A stretch of 64,000 bases of DNA from Andreprevotia chitinilytica DSM 18519 (GTDB lineage Bacteria > Pseudomonadota > Gammaproteobacteria > Burkholderiales > Chitinibacteraceae). The translations under genes were made by a program, and so were the position numbers. The stretch spans positions 1 to 64,000 of the forward strand of contig NZ_JONM01000015.1 of the NCBI RefSeq assembly GCF_000711875.1, read 5' to 3'. Positions 35,165 to 45,795 of the stretch are shown piece by piece; positions within the stretch are counted from its first letter, which is position 1; every line of letters begins with the position of its first letter. A model generated the notes under the pieces. The model did no database searches, had not been told where the DNA came from, and was given only the letters and a program-made list of their open reading frames with translations.

Positions 35165-36466
35165 CTACTTCGTTGGTGGTTTCGGCAGCGCATACGCCCC
35201 GCGCAGTTCCCGCAAATTGCGATGGTGGCCCTTGAGCCATTGCGGCAGCTCGGATGCGGGCATGGGGCGGGCGATCAGGAAGCCTTGGCAGAGGGTGCAG
35301 CCGGACTCCTGCAATAGCCGCCAGTCGTCCAGCGTTTCGACCCCTTCGGCGACGGTGACGAGGTTGAGGCGGCTGGCCATGTCGAAGGCGGATTGCAGGA
35401 TGACGCGCAGGTGGTGTTTTTCGTGGGCGCCGTGCACGAAGGAGCGGTCGATCTTGAGTTCGGTGAAGGGGATGCGGGCCAGTTGCTGCATGGATGAGAA
35501 ACCGGTGCCGTAGTCGTCGATCGATAGCCCGAAGCCTTTGAGCCGCAGCCGCGCCAGCATGCCGAGTGCGCTGGCGAGGTTGGCGACGACCGAGCTTTCG
35601 GTGATTTCCCAGACGACTTGTTCGGCCATGAGGGCGTGGCGTTCGAGGAGTTCGAACACTTCCGGCAGGAATTCCTGTGAGTCGAGCAGCAGCGGCGAAA
35701 GGTTGATCGCGACCGTGAGCCGTAGCCCGCGCTTGTTCCAGCTCGCGGTTTGCGCGAGGGCTTGATCGGTGATGGCAAGGGTGAGCGCGTGGATCAGCCC
35801 GGCTTGTTCGGCCAGCGGGATGAAGCGGTCGGGCGGGATCATGCCCATTTCCGGGTGTTGCCAGCGGGCGAGCGCTTCCACGCCTTTGATCATGCCGGTG
35901 TGCACGTCGACCTTGGGCTGGTAGTAGGCGACGATCTGGCCTTGGGCGATGGCGTTGGCGAGGTCAAGTTCGCCGACCGGCGTGAGCATGTCGAGCTTGG
36001 GTTCGACGGCGGCGGTGTTGCCGAGCGCATCCATGCGCTTGAGGGCATTGCCGAACTGCGTGATGCCGAGTGGTTTTTGTAGCGCGGCCAGCACGTTGAG
36101 GCCGAGTGCTTGCGTCATGGTTTCCACCGAGCTGATCAGCGCGTTTTCACGGCTGGATGCCACGATGATGGGAATGTCGATCTTGCGTTGCTGCAGTTGC
36201 TGGATCAGCTCGACGCCATCCATGCCCGGCATTTCCAGATCGATGATCAGCAAGGCCGGCGGCACGGTCAGCATGGCCAGCAGTTCGAGCGCTTCGTGGC
36301 CGTTGCCGGCCTCGTAGATCAGGGTGATGCCCAGCTCGCGCGCCAGCACCGCTGCGTGTTGTCGTTGTACGACGCTGTCGTCGACGATCAGTAGCGAATC
36401 GATGTGCGGCCCCTTGGTTTTGACGATTGACTGTTTTTCAGCGGCGGGCTGTTTTTCAACGGGCAT
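35165..36466 (-). CDS. Response regulator with EAL phosphodiesterase domain (c-di-GMP)
   Basis: 433 residues. Receiver domain (about 22-145) with DD at 29-30 and phosphoacceptor Asp76 (LIIDLEMPG); EAL domain (about 165-420). The EAL catalytic set is present: [39 protein letters not shown] and CQGF, so hydrolysis of c-di-GMP is expected. The architecture matches RocR-type proteins. Its start overlaps the end of cheB by 11 bases, so it belongs to the chemotaxis operon and is probably phosphorylated by the cluster's CheA. Confidence 0.92.
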   Translation of the reverse strand: MPVEKQPAAEKQSIVKTKGPHIDSLLIVDDSVVQRQHAAVLARELGITLIYEAGNGHEALELLAMLTVPPALLIIDLEMPGMDGVELIQQLQQRKIDIPIIVASSRENALISSVETMTQALGLNVLAALQKPLGITQFGNALKRMDALGNTAAVEPKLDMLTPVGELDLANAIAQGQIVAYYQPKVDVHTGMIKGVEALARWQHPEMGMIPPDRFIPLAEQAGLIHALTLAITDQALAQTASWNKRGLRLTVAINLSPLLLDSQEFLPEVFELLERHALMAEQVVWEITESSVVANLASALGMLARLRLKGFGLSIDDYGTGFSSMQQLARIPFTELKIDRSFVHGAHEKHHLRVILQSAFDMASRLNLVTVAEGVETLDDWRLLQESGCTLCQGFLIARPMPASELPQWLKGHHRNLRELRGAYALPKPPTK

Positions 36467-37538
36467 GGCGTTCGATCACTCCGGCAATCTTTTCGAGCGA
36501 CACCACGTCGTTTACGCCGCCCAGATCGATGGCTTCCTTGGGCATGCCGAACACGACGCAGCTGGCTTCGTCCTGCGCGTAGGTCAGGGCACCGGTGTTA
36601 TGGAGTTCCTTCAGGCCGCGAGCGCCGTCGTCGCCCATGCCGGTCATGATGATGCCGACGGCGTTCTTGCCCGCCGCCTTGGCGACCGAGCGGAACAGCA
36701 CGTCGACTGACGGGCGATGCCGGCTGACCAGCGGGCCATCGACGACGTCGACGTAATACTGCGCACCGCTGCGTTTCACCACCATATGCTTGCCGCCGGG
36801 CGCGATCAGGGCGCGGCCGGAGACGATGCGATCGTTGTTCTGCGCTTCGCGCACTTCGATCTCGCACAGGCTGTCGAGCCGGTCGGCGAAGCTCTTGGTG
36901 AATTTCTCCGGCATGTGCTGCACGATCACGATCCCCGGGCTGTTGCGGGGCAGGGCGGTGAGCACGACTTCCAGCGCTTGCGTACCGCCGGTGGAGGTGC
37001 CGAGGGCGACGATTTTCTCGGTGGTGGGCAGGTGGGTGGTGCTGCCGGGGGCATCGAGCACGGCATCGGCGGTGAGCTTGGGCGCGTGCATCCGCTCGTG
37101 CGCCTGGCTGCTGCTGGGCAGGCTGCGCAACCGCCCGACCTTGGCCTGACCAGCGGCGCGAATGGCCGAGACCAGGTCGTTGGAGGCGTCCTGCAGGAAG
37201 TCCTTGAGGCCGATGGTGGGCTTGGTGATGATGCCGACCGCGCCGGCGGCCAGCGCATCCATGGTGATGTCGGCGCCTTTTTCGGTGAGCGTCGAGCAGA
37301 TCACCACCGGCGTTGGCCGCTCGGCCATGATTTGCTTGAGGAAGGTGATGCCATCCATGCGCGGCATTTCGATATCGAGCACCAGCACATCCGGCCAGCG
37401 GTTTTTCATCTTGGCCATGGCAAAGATGGGGTCGGGTGCGGTGGCGATGACTTCGATATCGTGATGGCGTGCCAGCACATCCTGCATTACCTGCCGGACG
37501 ACGGAGGAGTCGTCGACGATCATTACTTTTATTGTCAT
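36456..37538 (-). CDS. cheB: Chemotaxis protein-glutamate methylesterase CheB
   Basis: 360 residues. Receiver domain with DD at 9-10 and Asp55 (VLVLDIEMP), a linker, then the methylesterase domain with the serine in [11 protein letters not shown], the histidine in VQHMPEKF and the aspartate in [10 protein letters not shown]. It demethylates or deamidates chemoreceptor glutamates when phosphorylated. It overlaps the REC-EAL gene; a family D repeat separates it from cheD upstream. Confidence 0.95.
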   Translation of the reverse strand: MTIKVMIVDDSSVVRQVMQDVLARHHDIEVIATAPDPIFAMAKMKNRWPDVLVLDIEMPRMDGITFLKQIMAERPTPVVICSTLTEKGADITMDALAAGAVGIITKPTIGLKDFLQDASNDLVSAIRAAGQAKVGRLRSLPSSSQAHERMHAPKLTADAVLDAPGSTTHLPTTEKIVALGTSTGGTQALEVVLTALPRNSPGIVIVQHMPEKFTKSFADRLDSLCEIEVREAQNNDRIVSGRALIAPGGKHMVVKRSGAQYYVDVVDGPLVSRHRPSVDVLFRSVAKAAGKNAVGIIMTGMGDDGARGLKELHNTGALTYAQDEASCVVFGMPKEAIDLGGVNDVVSLEKIAGVIERHAR

Positions 37539-37611
37539 TGGAGCCGGCCTTGGGCGTTGTATTCACTTCTTTTGCGTAGGAGGCTGTTCAAGGGCTAGCG
37601 TCAGCAGGTTT

Positions 37612-37724
37612 TCTCCCCTCGCCCATTTATGGGAGAGGGGCCGGGGGTGAGGGGCGTGCAACATGCAGCGGCCTTTGCCAGCACCCTCACCCTAACCCTC
37701 TCCCACAAGTGGGAGAGGGGATGC
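37612..37724. repeat. Dispersed inverted repeat (family D) between cheD and cheB
   Basis: CTCCCCTCGCCCATTTATGG...GGGGGTGAGGGG and CACCCTCACCCTAACC...GGGAGAGGGG. It occupies the 208-base gap inside the chemotaxis operon. Confidence 0.85.
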
Positions 37725-37746
37725 GAGCATCAAGCCATTTCAGCAC

Positions 37747-38247
37747 CTACTGCGGCTCCGGCACCCGTTGCGATGTCGACACCCCCCGGCCGCGCCGTAC
37801 CCATACATCCCCATTCGATAGATCGAAGCGCAGATAGCGGTAGCCGTAGCCGGTCAGGTCTTGCCGGGCGACTGGCAGGCCGAGGTGCTTGAGCATGTCC
37901 AGCGCAAAGTGTGCATTCGCTTCGCCGATGCTGGTTTTGCGCGGCTCGCTATCGAACACCCGGCTGCCGCCAAATAATTTGATCGTGTATTCGCTGAGCT
38001 CGGTGCCGCGCTGCCTGGCTTCCGCGGTCAGCTGCAGCAGCGCTTCTTCGCCGTAACGGCCGTCGCGCTCACTTGCCAGATGCAGGTTGGTGATCCGGCT
38101 GGGCAGCAGAAAGTGGCACAGCCCGCCGAATTTGCGCTCCGGATGCCAAAGCGTGATGGCGACGCAGGAGCCCAGCAGCGTCTCGACGCGGACATCGCCG
38201 TTGCCGAAGAAAATGCCGCCGGGGTTGATGAAGATACGGCGACTCAT
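37747..38247 (-). CDS. cheD: Chemoreceptor glutamine deamidase CheD
   Basis: 166 residues from ATG 38247, overlapping the cheR stop as ATGA. The catalytic cysteine and histidine of CheD are present: Cys28 in LLGSCVAIT and His45 in GGLCHFLLP. KLFGGSRVF and IGEANAHFA follow. It deamidates receptor glutamines. The longer frame upstream lies inside cheR and is not coding. Confidence 0.93.
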   Translation of the reverse strand: MSRRIFINPGGIFFGNGDVRVETLLGSCVAITLWHPERKFGGLCHFLLPSRITNLHLASERDGRYGEEALLQLTAEARQRGTELSEYTIKLFGGSRVFDSEPRKTSIGEANAHFALDMLKHLGLPVARQDLTGYGYRYLRFDLSNGDVWVRRGRGVSTSQRVPEPQ

Positions 38248-39116
38248 GGATGGGGTCTCTGGTAGATCGATGGCGAATGCATCTGCAACTTGAGCGCCAT
38301 GCCGTGCAGCGATTCGGAATGGCCGACAAACAGCCAGCCCCCCGGTTTCAATTGCCGGCAGACATTCGTCAGCACCTCGGTCTTGGTCTGCATATCGAAA
38401 TAGATGATGACGTTGCGCAGGAAGATGACGTCGAACTGGCCGACGCGCTCCGGCAGATCGGTGAGGTTGCGCTGCGCAAACTGCACGCGCGAACGCAGGG
38501 TGCGTTCCACCATGAACTGGCCGGTGTACTCGCCGCTGCCCCGCAGGCAATAGCGTTTCAGATACGCCGGCGGGATGTGTTCGCCGCGGGTCATCGGATA
38601 GACGCCACGGCGGGCGAAGGACAGCACGCGCTGGCTGATGTCGGAGGCGAAAATCTCCCACGGGGCGTTGCTGCGTTCGTGGTCGAGCAGCATCGCGATC
38701 GAATAGGCTTCCTCGCCGGTTGAACTGGCGGCGCTCCAGATCTTGAGCGTTTCTTGGGGCGATGCTACCGGCAGCACGTGCTGCTTCAGAAAGTCGAAAT
38801 GGCGCGGCTCGCGGAAGAAATAGGTTTCGTTGGTGGTGATCAGGTCGATGGCCCGCTGGCGCTCTGCCTCGGCCGACGGTGCCGCGATCATCTCGTAGTA
38901 ATCGCGGAAGCTGTCGAGTTCGAGCGCGACCAGCCGCTTGGAAAGCCGGCTGCACAGCAACGCTTTCTTGGAAGCCGGCAGGTGCATGCCGATGTGCTGC
39001 TTGAAGAGCTGCTGGAACAAGCGCATCTCTTCATCGTTCGCTTCGAAGGGTTGGGTGCTCGTCAAAACCATGGCGTTGCGCGCTCGCGTCCTTGCGAAAT
39101 GGGCGGGTTCAGGCAT
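38244..39116 (-). CDS. cheR: Chemotaxis protein methyltransferase CheR
   Basis: 290 residues. N-terminal helical domain and SAM-binding domain: NETYFFREPRHF, WSAASSTGEEAYSIAMLL (motif I), FASDISQRVL, NLTDLP and FDVIFLRNVIIYFD. It methylates receptor glutamates. ATG 39116 is coupled to the cheW stop (TAGATG); an in-frame ATG at 39071 is possible. The presence of receptors with C-terminal aromatic pentapeptides nearby suggests docking. Confidence 0.95.
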   Translation of the reverse strand: MPEPAHFARTRARNAMVLTSTQPFEANDEEMRLFQQLFKQHIGMHLPASKKALLCSRLSKRLVALELDSFRDYYEMIAAPSAEAERQRAIDLITTNETYFFREPRHFDFLKQHVLPVASPQETLKIWSAASSTGEEAYSIAMLLDHERSNAPWEIFASDISQRVLSFARRGVYPMTRGEHIPPAYLKRYCLRGSGEYTGQFMVERTLRSRVQFAQRNLTDLPERVGQFDVIFLRNVIIYFDMQTKTEVLTNVCRQLKPGGWLFVGHSESLHGMALKLQMHSPSIYQRPHP

Positions 39117-39671
39117 CTACGCCGTGACGGCACTGGGTTCTTCGCTGCCCGAGAAGCCGATCAAGGTCGACATCTCTTCCACCGACAACACTTGCTGGAT
39201 ATCGAGCGCGATCACGAAGCGCTCGCCCAGGCTGATCATGCCTTCGATGAAGTCGGCCCGGATCTTGGCGCCAAACGCCGGCCGTGGCTCGACCTGACCA
39301 TGTTCGACCGACAGCACTTCGTTGACGGCATCGACGATGACCCCCAGCGGCAGGATCTGTTCTTCCTGCACCACCTCAAGAATCACGATACACGTGCGCC
39401 GGGCGATTTCGGTGGTGTTGCGGCCAAAACGCGCCGCCAGGTCGACCACCGGTACGACCGCGCCGCGCAGGTTGATCACGCCCCGCAGGAAGTTCGGCAT
39501 CATCGGGATTTCGGTCAGGCCGCCGAATTCGATGATTTCGCGGATATGTTCGATCGGGATCGCGAACAACTCGCCGCCGAGGGTAAAGGTCAGGAATTGC
39601 CGGCTGCCGGGGCTTTCCTGCCCTGGCAGTTGCCGGCTCGCGCTTGCGGTGGTGGTGGGCAAACTGGGCAT
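39117..39671 (-). CDS. cheW: Chemotaxis coupling protein CheW
   Basis: 184 residues. The SH3-like CheW core runs from about residue 24 (FLTFTLGGELFAIPIEHIREII) through NFLRGVINLRGAVVPVVDLAARF to VDAVNEVLSV. About 22 extra residues precede the core. It links receptors to CheA. Ten bases separate it from the receptor gene upstream. Confidence 0.94.
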   Translation of the reverse strand: MPSLPTTTASASRQLPGQESPGSRQFLTFTLGGELFAIPIEHIREIIEFGGLTEIPMMPNFLRGVINLRGAVVPVVDLAARFGRNTTEIARRTCIVILEVVQEEQILPLGVIVDAVNEVLSVEHGQVEPRPAFGAKIRADFIEGMISLGERFVIALDIQQVLSVEEMSTLIGFSGSEEPSAVTA

Positions 39672-39680
39672 GGCACCCCC

Positions 39681-41330
39681 TCAGAAGCGTGTGAAAGATG
39701 ATTCGTCGACACTCTCGTCGCCTGCATCGAGCGATGAGGCGCGCCGCGCGCCTTTGCCATTGGTCGGCTTGCGGGCCGGCGCCGCCCGGCGAGTCGCTGC
39801 CGCATGGCCGTTTTCGGCGGTGCGGAAGAAGCGGATCAGCTCTTGCAGCTGGATCGCCTGCGCGCTCATCTCTTCGGAGGTGGACGACAATTCTTCGGAG
39901 GCCGATGCATTCATCTGCGTGGTTTGCGCCAGTTGGCTCACCGCCGAGTTGATCTGGTCGAGACCACTGGTCTGCTCGCGCGATGCGGCGGAGATTTCCT
40001 GCACCAGATCGGCGGTCTTGCGGATCGATGGCACCATCTGATCGAGCAAGTTGCCGGCGCGTTCGGCCAGCGTGACGCTATCGCTGGCGACCGTGCTGAT
40101 TTCCTGTGCCGCCACCTGGCTGCGTTCGGCCAGTTTGCGCACTTCGGCGGCCACCACGGCAAAGCCCTTGCCGTGCTCGCCGGCCCGGGCGGCTTCGATG
40201 GCGGCATTCAGTGCCAGCAGATTGGTCTGGTAGGCGATGTCGTCGATGATGCCGATCTTGCCCGCGATCTGCCGCATGGCCGCAACGGTTTGCTTCACGG
40301 CACCGCCGCCTTCGACGGCATCGGTGGAGGACTTGCTGGCCATGCCATCGGTCACGCGGGCGTTTTCGGCATTCTGCGATACGGTCGAGGTGATTTCCTC
40401 GACCGCTGCGCTGGTTTCCTCGACGTTGGCGGCTTGTTCAGAGGCGTTTTGCGACAGGGCCTGGGCGGAGGCGGAAATTTCTTCCGATGCCGAGGCCAGC
40501 GAACTGGCTGAGCTGCTGACTTCACCGATCACGCTGGTGAGGCGGGTGACCATCTGCTGGATGCTGAACAGCATGCTGGTCTTGTCGCCGGGTTTGACGT
40601 TCACTTCCACCGTCAGGTCGCCATCGGCGACTTTTTGCAGGATGCGTACCGCTTCATCCGGCTCGCCGCCCACCTGACGGGTGACGATGCGGGCGAGGGC
40701 CATGCCCATGAAGATCGACAAGGCAAACGCGACGACGATGGCGATGATGCTGGTCATGCGCACGCTGGCAATGGTGGCCTGATTCTTTTTGTTGGCGTCT
40801 TCGGCTTGTTTCTCGTTGTCGGTGGTGATGTCGTCCAGCACCTTGTCGATCTTGTTGACCAGCACCCGCAAATCGCCGTTGACCAGTTTCCGGGCCTCGT
40901 CGACCTGGCCGGCTTTGACCAGCTTGAAGGTGGTTTCGGTCATTTTCAGGTAGTCGGGATACAGTCCCTTGAACTCGGTACGCAGCTTTTCTTCGGTCTC
41001 GGATGCGGCCGTCTTCGCATAGATGTCCCAGTATTTGTTGAAGGCCGTGATGTAGCCCTCATAGCGGGTGATCGATGCCGCCACGTCGTCCGGTTTGTCG
41101 ACCTGGGTCAGCATGCGCACCGTGGCGCGTGCCGAGGCCACCAGGTTGATGTTGGCGCGGGCGAGATTACTGATCGCCAGCAGGTTTTCCTTGTAGATTG
41201 CCTGCCCGGCGTCGCCGACATTCTGGATATTGCTCACGCCCCACACGCCGATGAAGAGCGTGAGCAGCGACGAGATGAAAAATGCGACCAGCAATTTGGT
41301 GCCCAATCGCATGTTGATGAACCAGCCCAT
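39681..41330 (-). CDS. Methyl-accepting chemotaxis protein with 4-helix-bundle sensor and C-terminal pentapeptide
   Basis: 549 residues. Membrane helix about 10-30, periplasmic four-helix-bundle ligand domain (about 32-188), second helix about 190-212, HAMP and the signalling hairpin with tip [20 protein letters not shown]. The tail after a flexible Gly/Ala/Arg linker ends SFTRF, which fits the x-aromatic-x-x-aromatic pentapeptide that tethers CheR/CheB. It is paralogous to the receptor at 41669, with near-identical signalling domains. Confidence 0.93.
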   Translation of the reverse strand: MGWFINMRLGTKLLVAFFISSLLTLFIGVWGVSNIQNVGDAGQAIYKENLLAISNLARANINLVASARATVRMLTQVDKPDDVAASITRYEGYITAFNKYWDIYAKTAASETEEKLRTEFKGLYPDYLKMTETTFKLVKAGQVDEARKLVNGDLRVLVNKIDKVLDDITTDNEKQAEDANKKNQATIASVRMTSIIAIVVAFALSIFMGMALARIVTRQVGGEPDEAVRILQKVADGDLTVEVNVKPGDKTSMLFSIQQMVTRLTSVIGEVSSSASSLASASEEISASAQALSQNASEQAANVEETSAAVEEITSTVSQNAENARVTDGMASKSSTDAVEGGGAVKQTVAAMRQIAGKIGIIDDIAYQTNLLALNAAIEAARAGEHGKGFAVVAAEVRKLAERSQVAAQEISTVASDSVTLAERAGNLLDQMVPSIRKTADLVQEISAASREQTSGLDQINSAVSQLAQTTQMNASASEELSSTSEEMSAQAIQLQELIRFFRTAENGHAAATRRAAPARKPTNGKGARRASSLDAGDESVDESSFTRF

Positions 41331-41530
41331 GGTGATCTCCTCGATTTACTCGATTTACTCGATATTTGGTTTTTTTAAGGTCTTTTTACTAATGAGTCGG
41401 GTCTGTTCGGTGTTGTCTGTAGCGTCTTCAGTAACCGGGAATGGCTGTTACTTGATGGCGTTATGTCCTCATCATAGGCAGGAATTTTGTTGGGATGATG
41501 GGCTGCAACCAGCTAGCGCATGATTGTTTT

Positions 41531-41645
41531 CTCCCCTCTCCCATTTATGGGAGAGGGGCCGGGGGTGAGGGGCGCGCCAGCTGCATCGACCTTTGCAAGC
41601 ACCCTCACCCCCAGCCCCTCTCCCGCAGGCGGGCGAGGGGAGCAA
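41531..41645. repeat. Dispersed inverted repeat (family D) between receptor genes
   Basis: CTCCCCTCTCCCATTTATGG...GGGGGTGAGGGG and CACCCTCACCCCCAGCCC...GGGCGAGGGGAG. It sits in the 338-base gap between two receptor genes. Near 41339-41362, three near-copies of CTCGATTTA are tandemly arranged just before the receptor start. The rest of the gap shows nothing clear. Confidence 0.85.
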
Positions 41646-41668
41646 GAAGCTTTGGCCGCAGCTCTAGC

Positions 41669-43459
41669 TCAAAACCGCGCAAACGCAGCCTCATCAATCT
41701 CCTCATCGCCCGAATCCAGCGTCAGCACGTGTTGCTTTTCTGCTGGCTCGTAGGCGCCCTTCGGTGCGGTGCGCACTGATTTCGATTTTTCCGTCTGGCC
41801 GACCGGCTGGGTGCGCTCGTCGGCCTGCACCCGGAAGTAGCCGATCAAGGCTTGCAGCTGCGCTGCCTGAGAACTCATTTCTTCGGATGTGGCCGACAGC
41901 TCTTCGGAGGCCGAGGCGTTCATCTGCGTGGTTTGCGCCAGTTGCGTGACCGAGGTGTTGATTTGCGCCAGCCCGGAGCTTTGCTCGCGGGATGCGGCGG
42001 AGATTTCCTGTACCAGATCGGCGGTCTTGCGGATCGATGGCACCATCTGATCGAGCAGCGTGCCGGCGCGTTCGGCCAGCGTCACGCTATCGGTGGCGAC
42101 GGTGCTGATTTCCTGCGCGGCGATCTGGCTGCGTTCGGCCAGTTTGCGCACTTCGGCGGCCACCACGGCGAAGCCCTTGCCGTGTTCACCGGCCCGGGCG
42201 GCTTCGATGGCTGCATTCAGCGCCAGCAGGTTGGTCTGGTAGGCGATGTCGTCGATGATGCCGATCTTGCCGGCGATCTGCCGCATGGCCGTGACGGTTT
42301 GCTTGACCGCATCTCCCCCTTCAACCGCATCGCCAGACGACTTGCTGGCCATGCCGTCCGTGACGCGGGCGTTTTCGGCGTTCTGCGACACGGTGGAGGT
42401 GATTTCCTCGACCGCGGCGCTGGTTTCCTCGACATTGGCCGCTTGTTCGGAGGCGTTCTGGCTCAGGGATTGGGCCGAGGCGGAGATTTGTTCGGAGGCG
42501 GCGGCCAGCGATCCGGCCGAGCTGCCGACTTCGCTGATCACGCGCTTGAGTTGCCGGACCATCTGCTTGATGTGGAACAGGATGCTGATGCTGTCGCCTG
42601 ACCGCACTGGAATCTGCGCGGTCAGATCGCCCTTGGCGACTTGCGCCAGAATGCCGGAGGCGGTCTGCAACTGGGTGATGAGTTGTTGCACGCTATAGAG
42701 CACGCTGGTGGTGTCGCCCGCCCTGATCTGTACGTTGACGGAGGTATCGCCTTCGGCCACGCGTTGCAGGATGCCCACCGCTTCATACGGTTCGCCGCCG
42801 ACTTGCCGGGTCACGCTGCGGGTCAGCAGCAGGCCCAGGATGAGCGAGAGGGTGAACGCGCCGGCAATGACGGCAATGCTGGTCGTGCGCACGCTGGCGG
42901 CGGTGGCCTGGTTCTGCTGGTTGGCTTCTTCGGCCTGCTTTTCGTTGTCGGTGGTGATGTCGTCGAGCGTCTTGTCGAGCTTGCCGACCAGGAGTCGCAA
43001 ATCACCGTTGACCAGCTTGGTGGCTTCGTTGACGTCGCCTGCTTTCATCAGCTTGATCGCGGTATCGGTCATCTTCAGGTATTCGGGCAGCAGGGCCTTG
43101 AACTCGGCGCGCAGCTGGTCTTCCCGCACCGAGGGGCGGGTCTTGAAGTAGACCTCCCAGTATTTGTTGAAGTTGGTCAGGTAGGTGCCCATGCGTTCGA
43201 TACCGGCGTTGAAGTCGTCCGGTTTCTTGATCTGGCTCATCAGGCGAACGGTGGTGCGGGCATGCGAGATCAGGGCGATATTGGCCCGGCCCAGATTGCT
43301 GATCGCCAGCAGGTTGGTGACGTAGATGTCTTCCCCGCCGGCCGCCACTTTCTGGATACTGCTGACGCCCCACACGCCGATGAACAGCGTGAGTAGCGAC
43401 GAGACGAGAAATGCGACCAGTAACTTGGTGCTCAGCCGAAAACGCAAAAGTCCGCCCAT
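41669..43459 (-). CDS. Methyl-accepting chemotaxis protein with two HAMP-like segments and C-terminal pentapeptide
   Basis: 596 residues. Same build as the receptor at 39681 ([21 protein letters not shown], four-helix-bundle sensor), but about 45 residues longer between membrane and signalling domain, where a second HAMP-like unit ([21 protein letters not shown]) follows the first ([21 protein letters not shown]). The tail ends AFARF, another fit to the CheR/CheB-tethering pentapeptide. The pair clearly arose by duplication. Confidence 0.93.
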   Translation of the reverse strand: MGGLLRFRLSTKLLVAFLVSSLLTLFIGVWGVSSIQKVAAGGEDIYVTNLLAISNLGRANIALISHARTTVRLMSQIKKPDDFNAGIERMGTYLTNFNKYWEVYFKTRPSVREDQLRAEFKALLPEYLKMTDTAIKLMKAGDVNEATKLVNGDLRLLVGKLDKTLDDITTDNEKQAEEANQQNQATAASVRTTSIAVIAGAFTLSLILGLLLTRSVTRQVGGEPYEAVGILQRVAEGDTSVNVQIRAGDTTSVLYSVQQLITQLQTASGILAQVAKGDLTAQIPVRSGDSISILFHIKQMVRQLKRVISEVGSSAGSLAAASEQISASAQSLSQNASEQAANVEETSAAVEEITSTVSQNAENARVTDGMASKSSGDAVEGGDAVKQTVTAMRQIAGKIGIIDDIAYQTNLLALNAAIEAARAGEHGKGFAVVAAEVRKLAERSQIAAQEISTVATDSVTLAERAGTLLDQMVPSIRKTADLVQEISAASREQSSGLAQINTSVTQLAQTTQMNASASEELSATSEEMSSQAAQLQALIGYFRVQADERTQPVGQTEKSKSVRTAPKGAYEPAEKQHVLTLDSGDEEIDEAAFARF

Positions 43460-43480
43460 GATGATCTCCCCGGATAGAGG

Positions 43481-45661
43481 TTATTTCTGGTTGGAAAGCA
43501 GGCCGGCCGTCTTGCTTGCCGGTAAATGAGTTGGCAGATGTGACGCTTGTTGAATCAGATGGGCGACGTCCAGGATCAGGGCCACGCGGCCGTCGCCGAG
43601 AATGGTCGAGCCGCTCAGGGTCTTGGTGTTCTGGAACAGCTCGCCCAGCGGCTTGATCACCGCCTGGAATTCGCCCAGCAAGCGGTCGACGACGAGGCCG
43701 GCGCGTTGCTGGCCGTATTGCACGACCACGAGGCTTTCGCGTTCCGAGTGCTGCAAGAGCGGCAGTTCGAACAACTCGCGCAGCCGTACGAAGGGCAACG
43801 GCTCGCCACGCAGTTTCACGATGTTGTGGCGGGCTTCGTGGCTGGAGAGGTCGACGCACTCGATCACCATTTCCAGCGGGATCACGAACACCGCGTCACT
43901 CACCATGACCTGGAAGCCATCGATGATGGCCAGCGTGAGCGGCAGGCGGATGCGCACCGTGGTGCCTTGGCCTTCGACGCTGAGGATTTCCACATCGCCA
44001 CGCAGCGATTCGATGTTCTTCTTCACCACATCCATGCCCACGCCACGGCCGGACAGGTTGGTGACTTGCTCGGCGGTGGAGAAGCCGGCTTCGAAGATCA
44101 GCCGGTAGATTTCGCTCTCCGTGAGAATCTGGTCCGGCGAGACCAGGCCGCGCTCGATGGCTTTGGAGAGAATGCGCTCGCGATTCAGGCCGCGCCCATC
44201 GTCGGAGACTTCGATCACCACGCTGCCGGATTCGTGATAGGCGTTGAGGCGCAGGGTGCCGCCGGGCGATTTGCCGGCGACGACGCGTGCGTCGGTGGCT
44301 TCGATGCCGTGATCCATCGCGTTGCGCACGATATGCATCAGCGGGTCGGAGAGTTTTTCCACCATCGATTTGTCGAGTTCGGTATCCGCGCCGGTCACAA
44401 CCAGCTCGATTTCCTTGCCCAGCTCGCGGGAGATATCGCGTACCACACGCGGAAAACGCTGGAACACTTCGCCGATCGGCACCATGCGCAAGGTCAGCGC
44501 GGCATCGCGGATGTGCTCGACCAGTGTCGAGATGGTCTGCGAGGCTTCTTCGAACGTGCTGTCCTTCTTGCGTTGGGCGACGACGGTGGCCGCCGCGCCG
44601 GCGATGACCAGCTCGCCGACCAGATCGATCAGCGCATCGAGTTTGGAGACCTCGACCTTGATGAACTTCTGCTCGTGGGCTTTCTTGTCTTCGTGCTGTT
44701 TCTGGCGTGACAGCGCGGCGGTGACGACTGCCTCCGGCACCACCTGATGCTCGACCAGCAGCGCGCCGATCGGCTTCTGGCCGATGGCCTTTTCCTGTTG
44801 TTCGGACAGCACCTGTTCCAGCTCATGCTGCGTCAACGCGCCGCCGGCAACCAGGATTTCGCCCAGCCGGCCTGGGTCCGGCATGGTGTTGATCAGGCCG
44901 ATGTATTCGTCGATCTTGCTGTGCGGCGGCAGGATGCGGATGTGGGCGTCGTCGCGCACGAACTCGAATACGCCTTCGATGGTCTTGCGGTCGGCCTCGG
45001 TCTGGAAGTCGATTTCAAAACCGAGATAACACGATTCGGCATCCATCAATTCGGCCACCGGCATGGCATCGGTGAGCGTGTGCAGATAGACGATGCGGCC
45101 CAGCGCGGCGAGGTAGTGCAGGAAGGGAATCGGGTCGAGACCGTTGCGCAGCACGTCCGGCAAAAAGCGCAATGACAAGTGCCAGTTGTCGCTGCCGACC
45201 CGGTGGCCGGTTTCGACTTCGACCGGGCTTTCTTCCGCTTCGGCGGCGGTGACCGTGACGGTGGTGGCGGGTGGTTCGAGATAGGCGTTGAGCGCGTTTT
45301 CCAGCTCGGTACGCCGCGCGATGTTCGGCTCGTCGTTCTCGCGTTTGTGCTCGATGGCATCGACCAGCGCGCCGATGTAGTCGCCACAATTGAGCAGCAG
45401 GGAGAGCATCGCATCGTCGACGGTCAGCTCGTTGTTGCGGACCCGGTCGAGCACGCTTTCGACGATGTGGGTAAAGCTGACGATGAGGTTGAAGGCGAAT
45501 AGCCCGGCCGAGCCCTTGATCGTATGCGCAGCGCGGAAGATGGCGTTGACGGCCTCGGCATTGACGCCTTCGGCTTCGATCTCCAGCAGCGCGTTTTCCA
45601 TCGCTGCCAGCAATTCTCGCGATTCTTGCACCAGCGCATCACGCGCCATGTCCATATCCAT
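43481..45661 (-). CDS. cheA: Chemotaxis histidine kinase CheA with MshEN-like segment
   Basis: 726 residues from ATG 45661 (ATG 45703 also in frame). The HPt domain has His46 (AAHTIKGSAG). A P2-like region spans about 150-255. Residues 265-288, RLGEILVAGGALTQ...LSEQ, match the 24-residue MshEN c-di-GMP motif at almost every fixed position. Residues 297-320 (PIGALLVEHQVV...LSRQ) are a weaker second copy. Then come the dimerisation domain (SKLDALIDLVGELV), ATPase boxes (HIVRNAMDHGIE, DDGRGL, GRGVGMDVV) and the CheW-like domain. It phosphorylates the CheY, CheB and probably REC-EAL partners. The MshEN-like part is the unusual feature; c-di-GMP binding is inference. Confidence 0.9.
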   Translation of the reverse strand: MDMDMARDALVQESRELLAAMENALLEIEAEGVNAEAVNAIFRAAHTIKGSAGLFAFNLIVSFTHIVESVLDRVRNNELTVDDAMLSLLLNCGDYIGALVDAIEHKRENDEPNIARRTELENALNAYLEPPATTVTVTAAEAEESPVEVETGHRVGSDNWHLSLRFLPDVLRNGLDPIPFLHYLAALGRIVYLHTLTDAMPVAELMDAESCYLGFEIDFQTEADRKTIEGVFEFVRDDAHIRILPPHSKIDEYIGLINTMPDPGRLGEILVAGGALTQHELEQVLSEQQEKAIGQKPIGALLVEHQVVPEAVVTAALSRQKQHEDKKAHEQKFIKVEVSKLDALIDLVGELVIAGAAATVVAQRKKDSTFEEASQTISTLVEHIRDAALTLRMVPIGEVFQRFPRVVRDISRELGKEIELVVTGADTELDKSMVEKLSDPLMHIVRNAMDHGIEATDARVVAGKSPGGTLRLNAYHESGSVVIEVSDDGRGLNRERILSKAIERGLVSPDQILTESEIYRLIFEAGFSTAEQVTNLSGRGVGMDVVKKNIESLRGDVEILSVEGQGTTVRIRLPLTLAIIDGFQVMVSDAVFVIPLEMVIECVDLSSHEARHNIVKLRGEPLPFVRLRELFELPLLQHSERESLVVVQYGQQRAGLVVDRLLGEFQAVIKPLGELFQNTKTLSGSTILGDGRVALILDVAHLIQQASHLPTHLPASKTAGLLSNQK

Positions 45662-45795
45662 GCCAAGCCCCCGTTCGTGTGTCGACGCCTGCCGTGCAGC
45701 CATCCCGCCGATGAGGCTTGCGGGTGTGGTTGCGGCTTTCAGGCGTATCGGGCGGCCAGAACGATCTGCTTGGCGAGGACAATGCCCCGCCCCGG

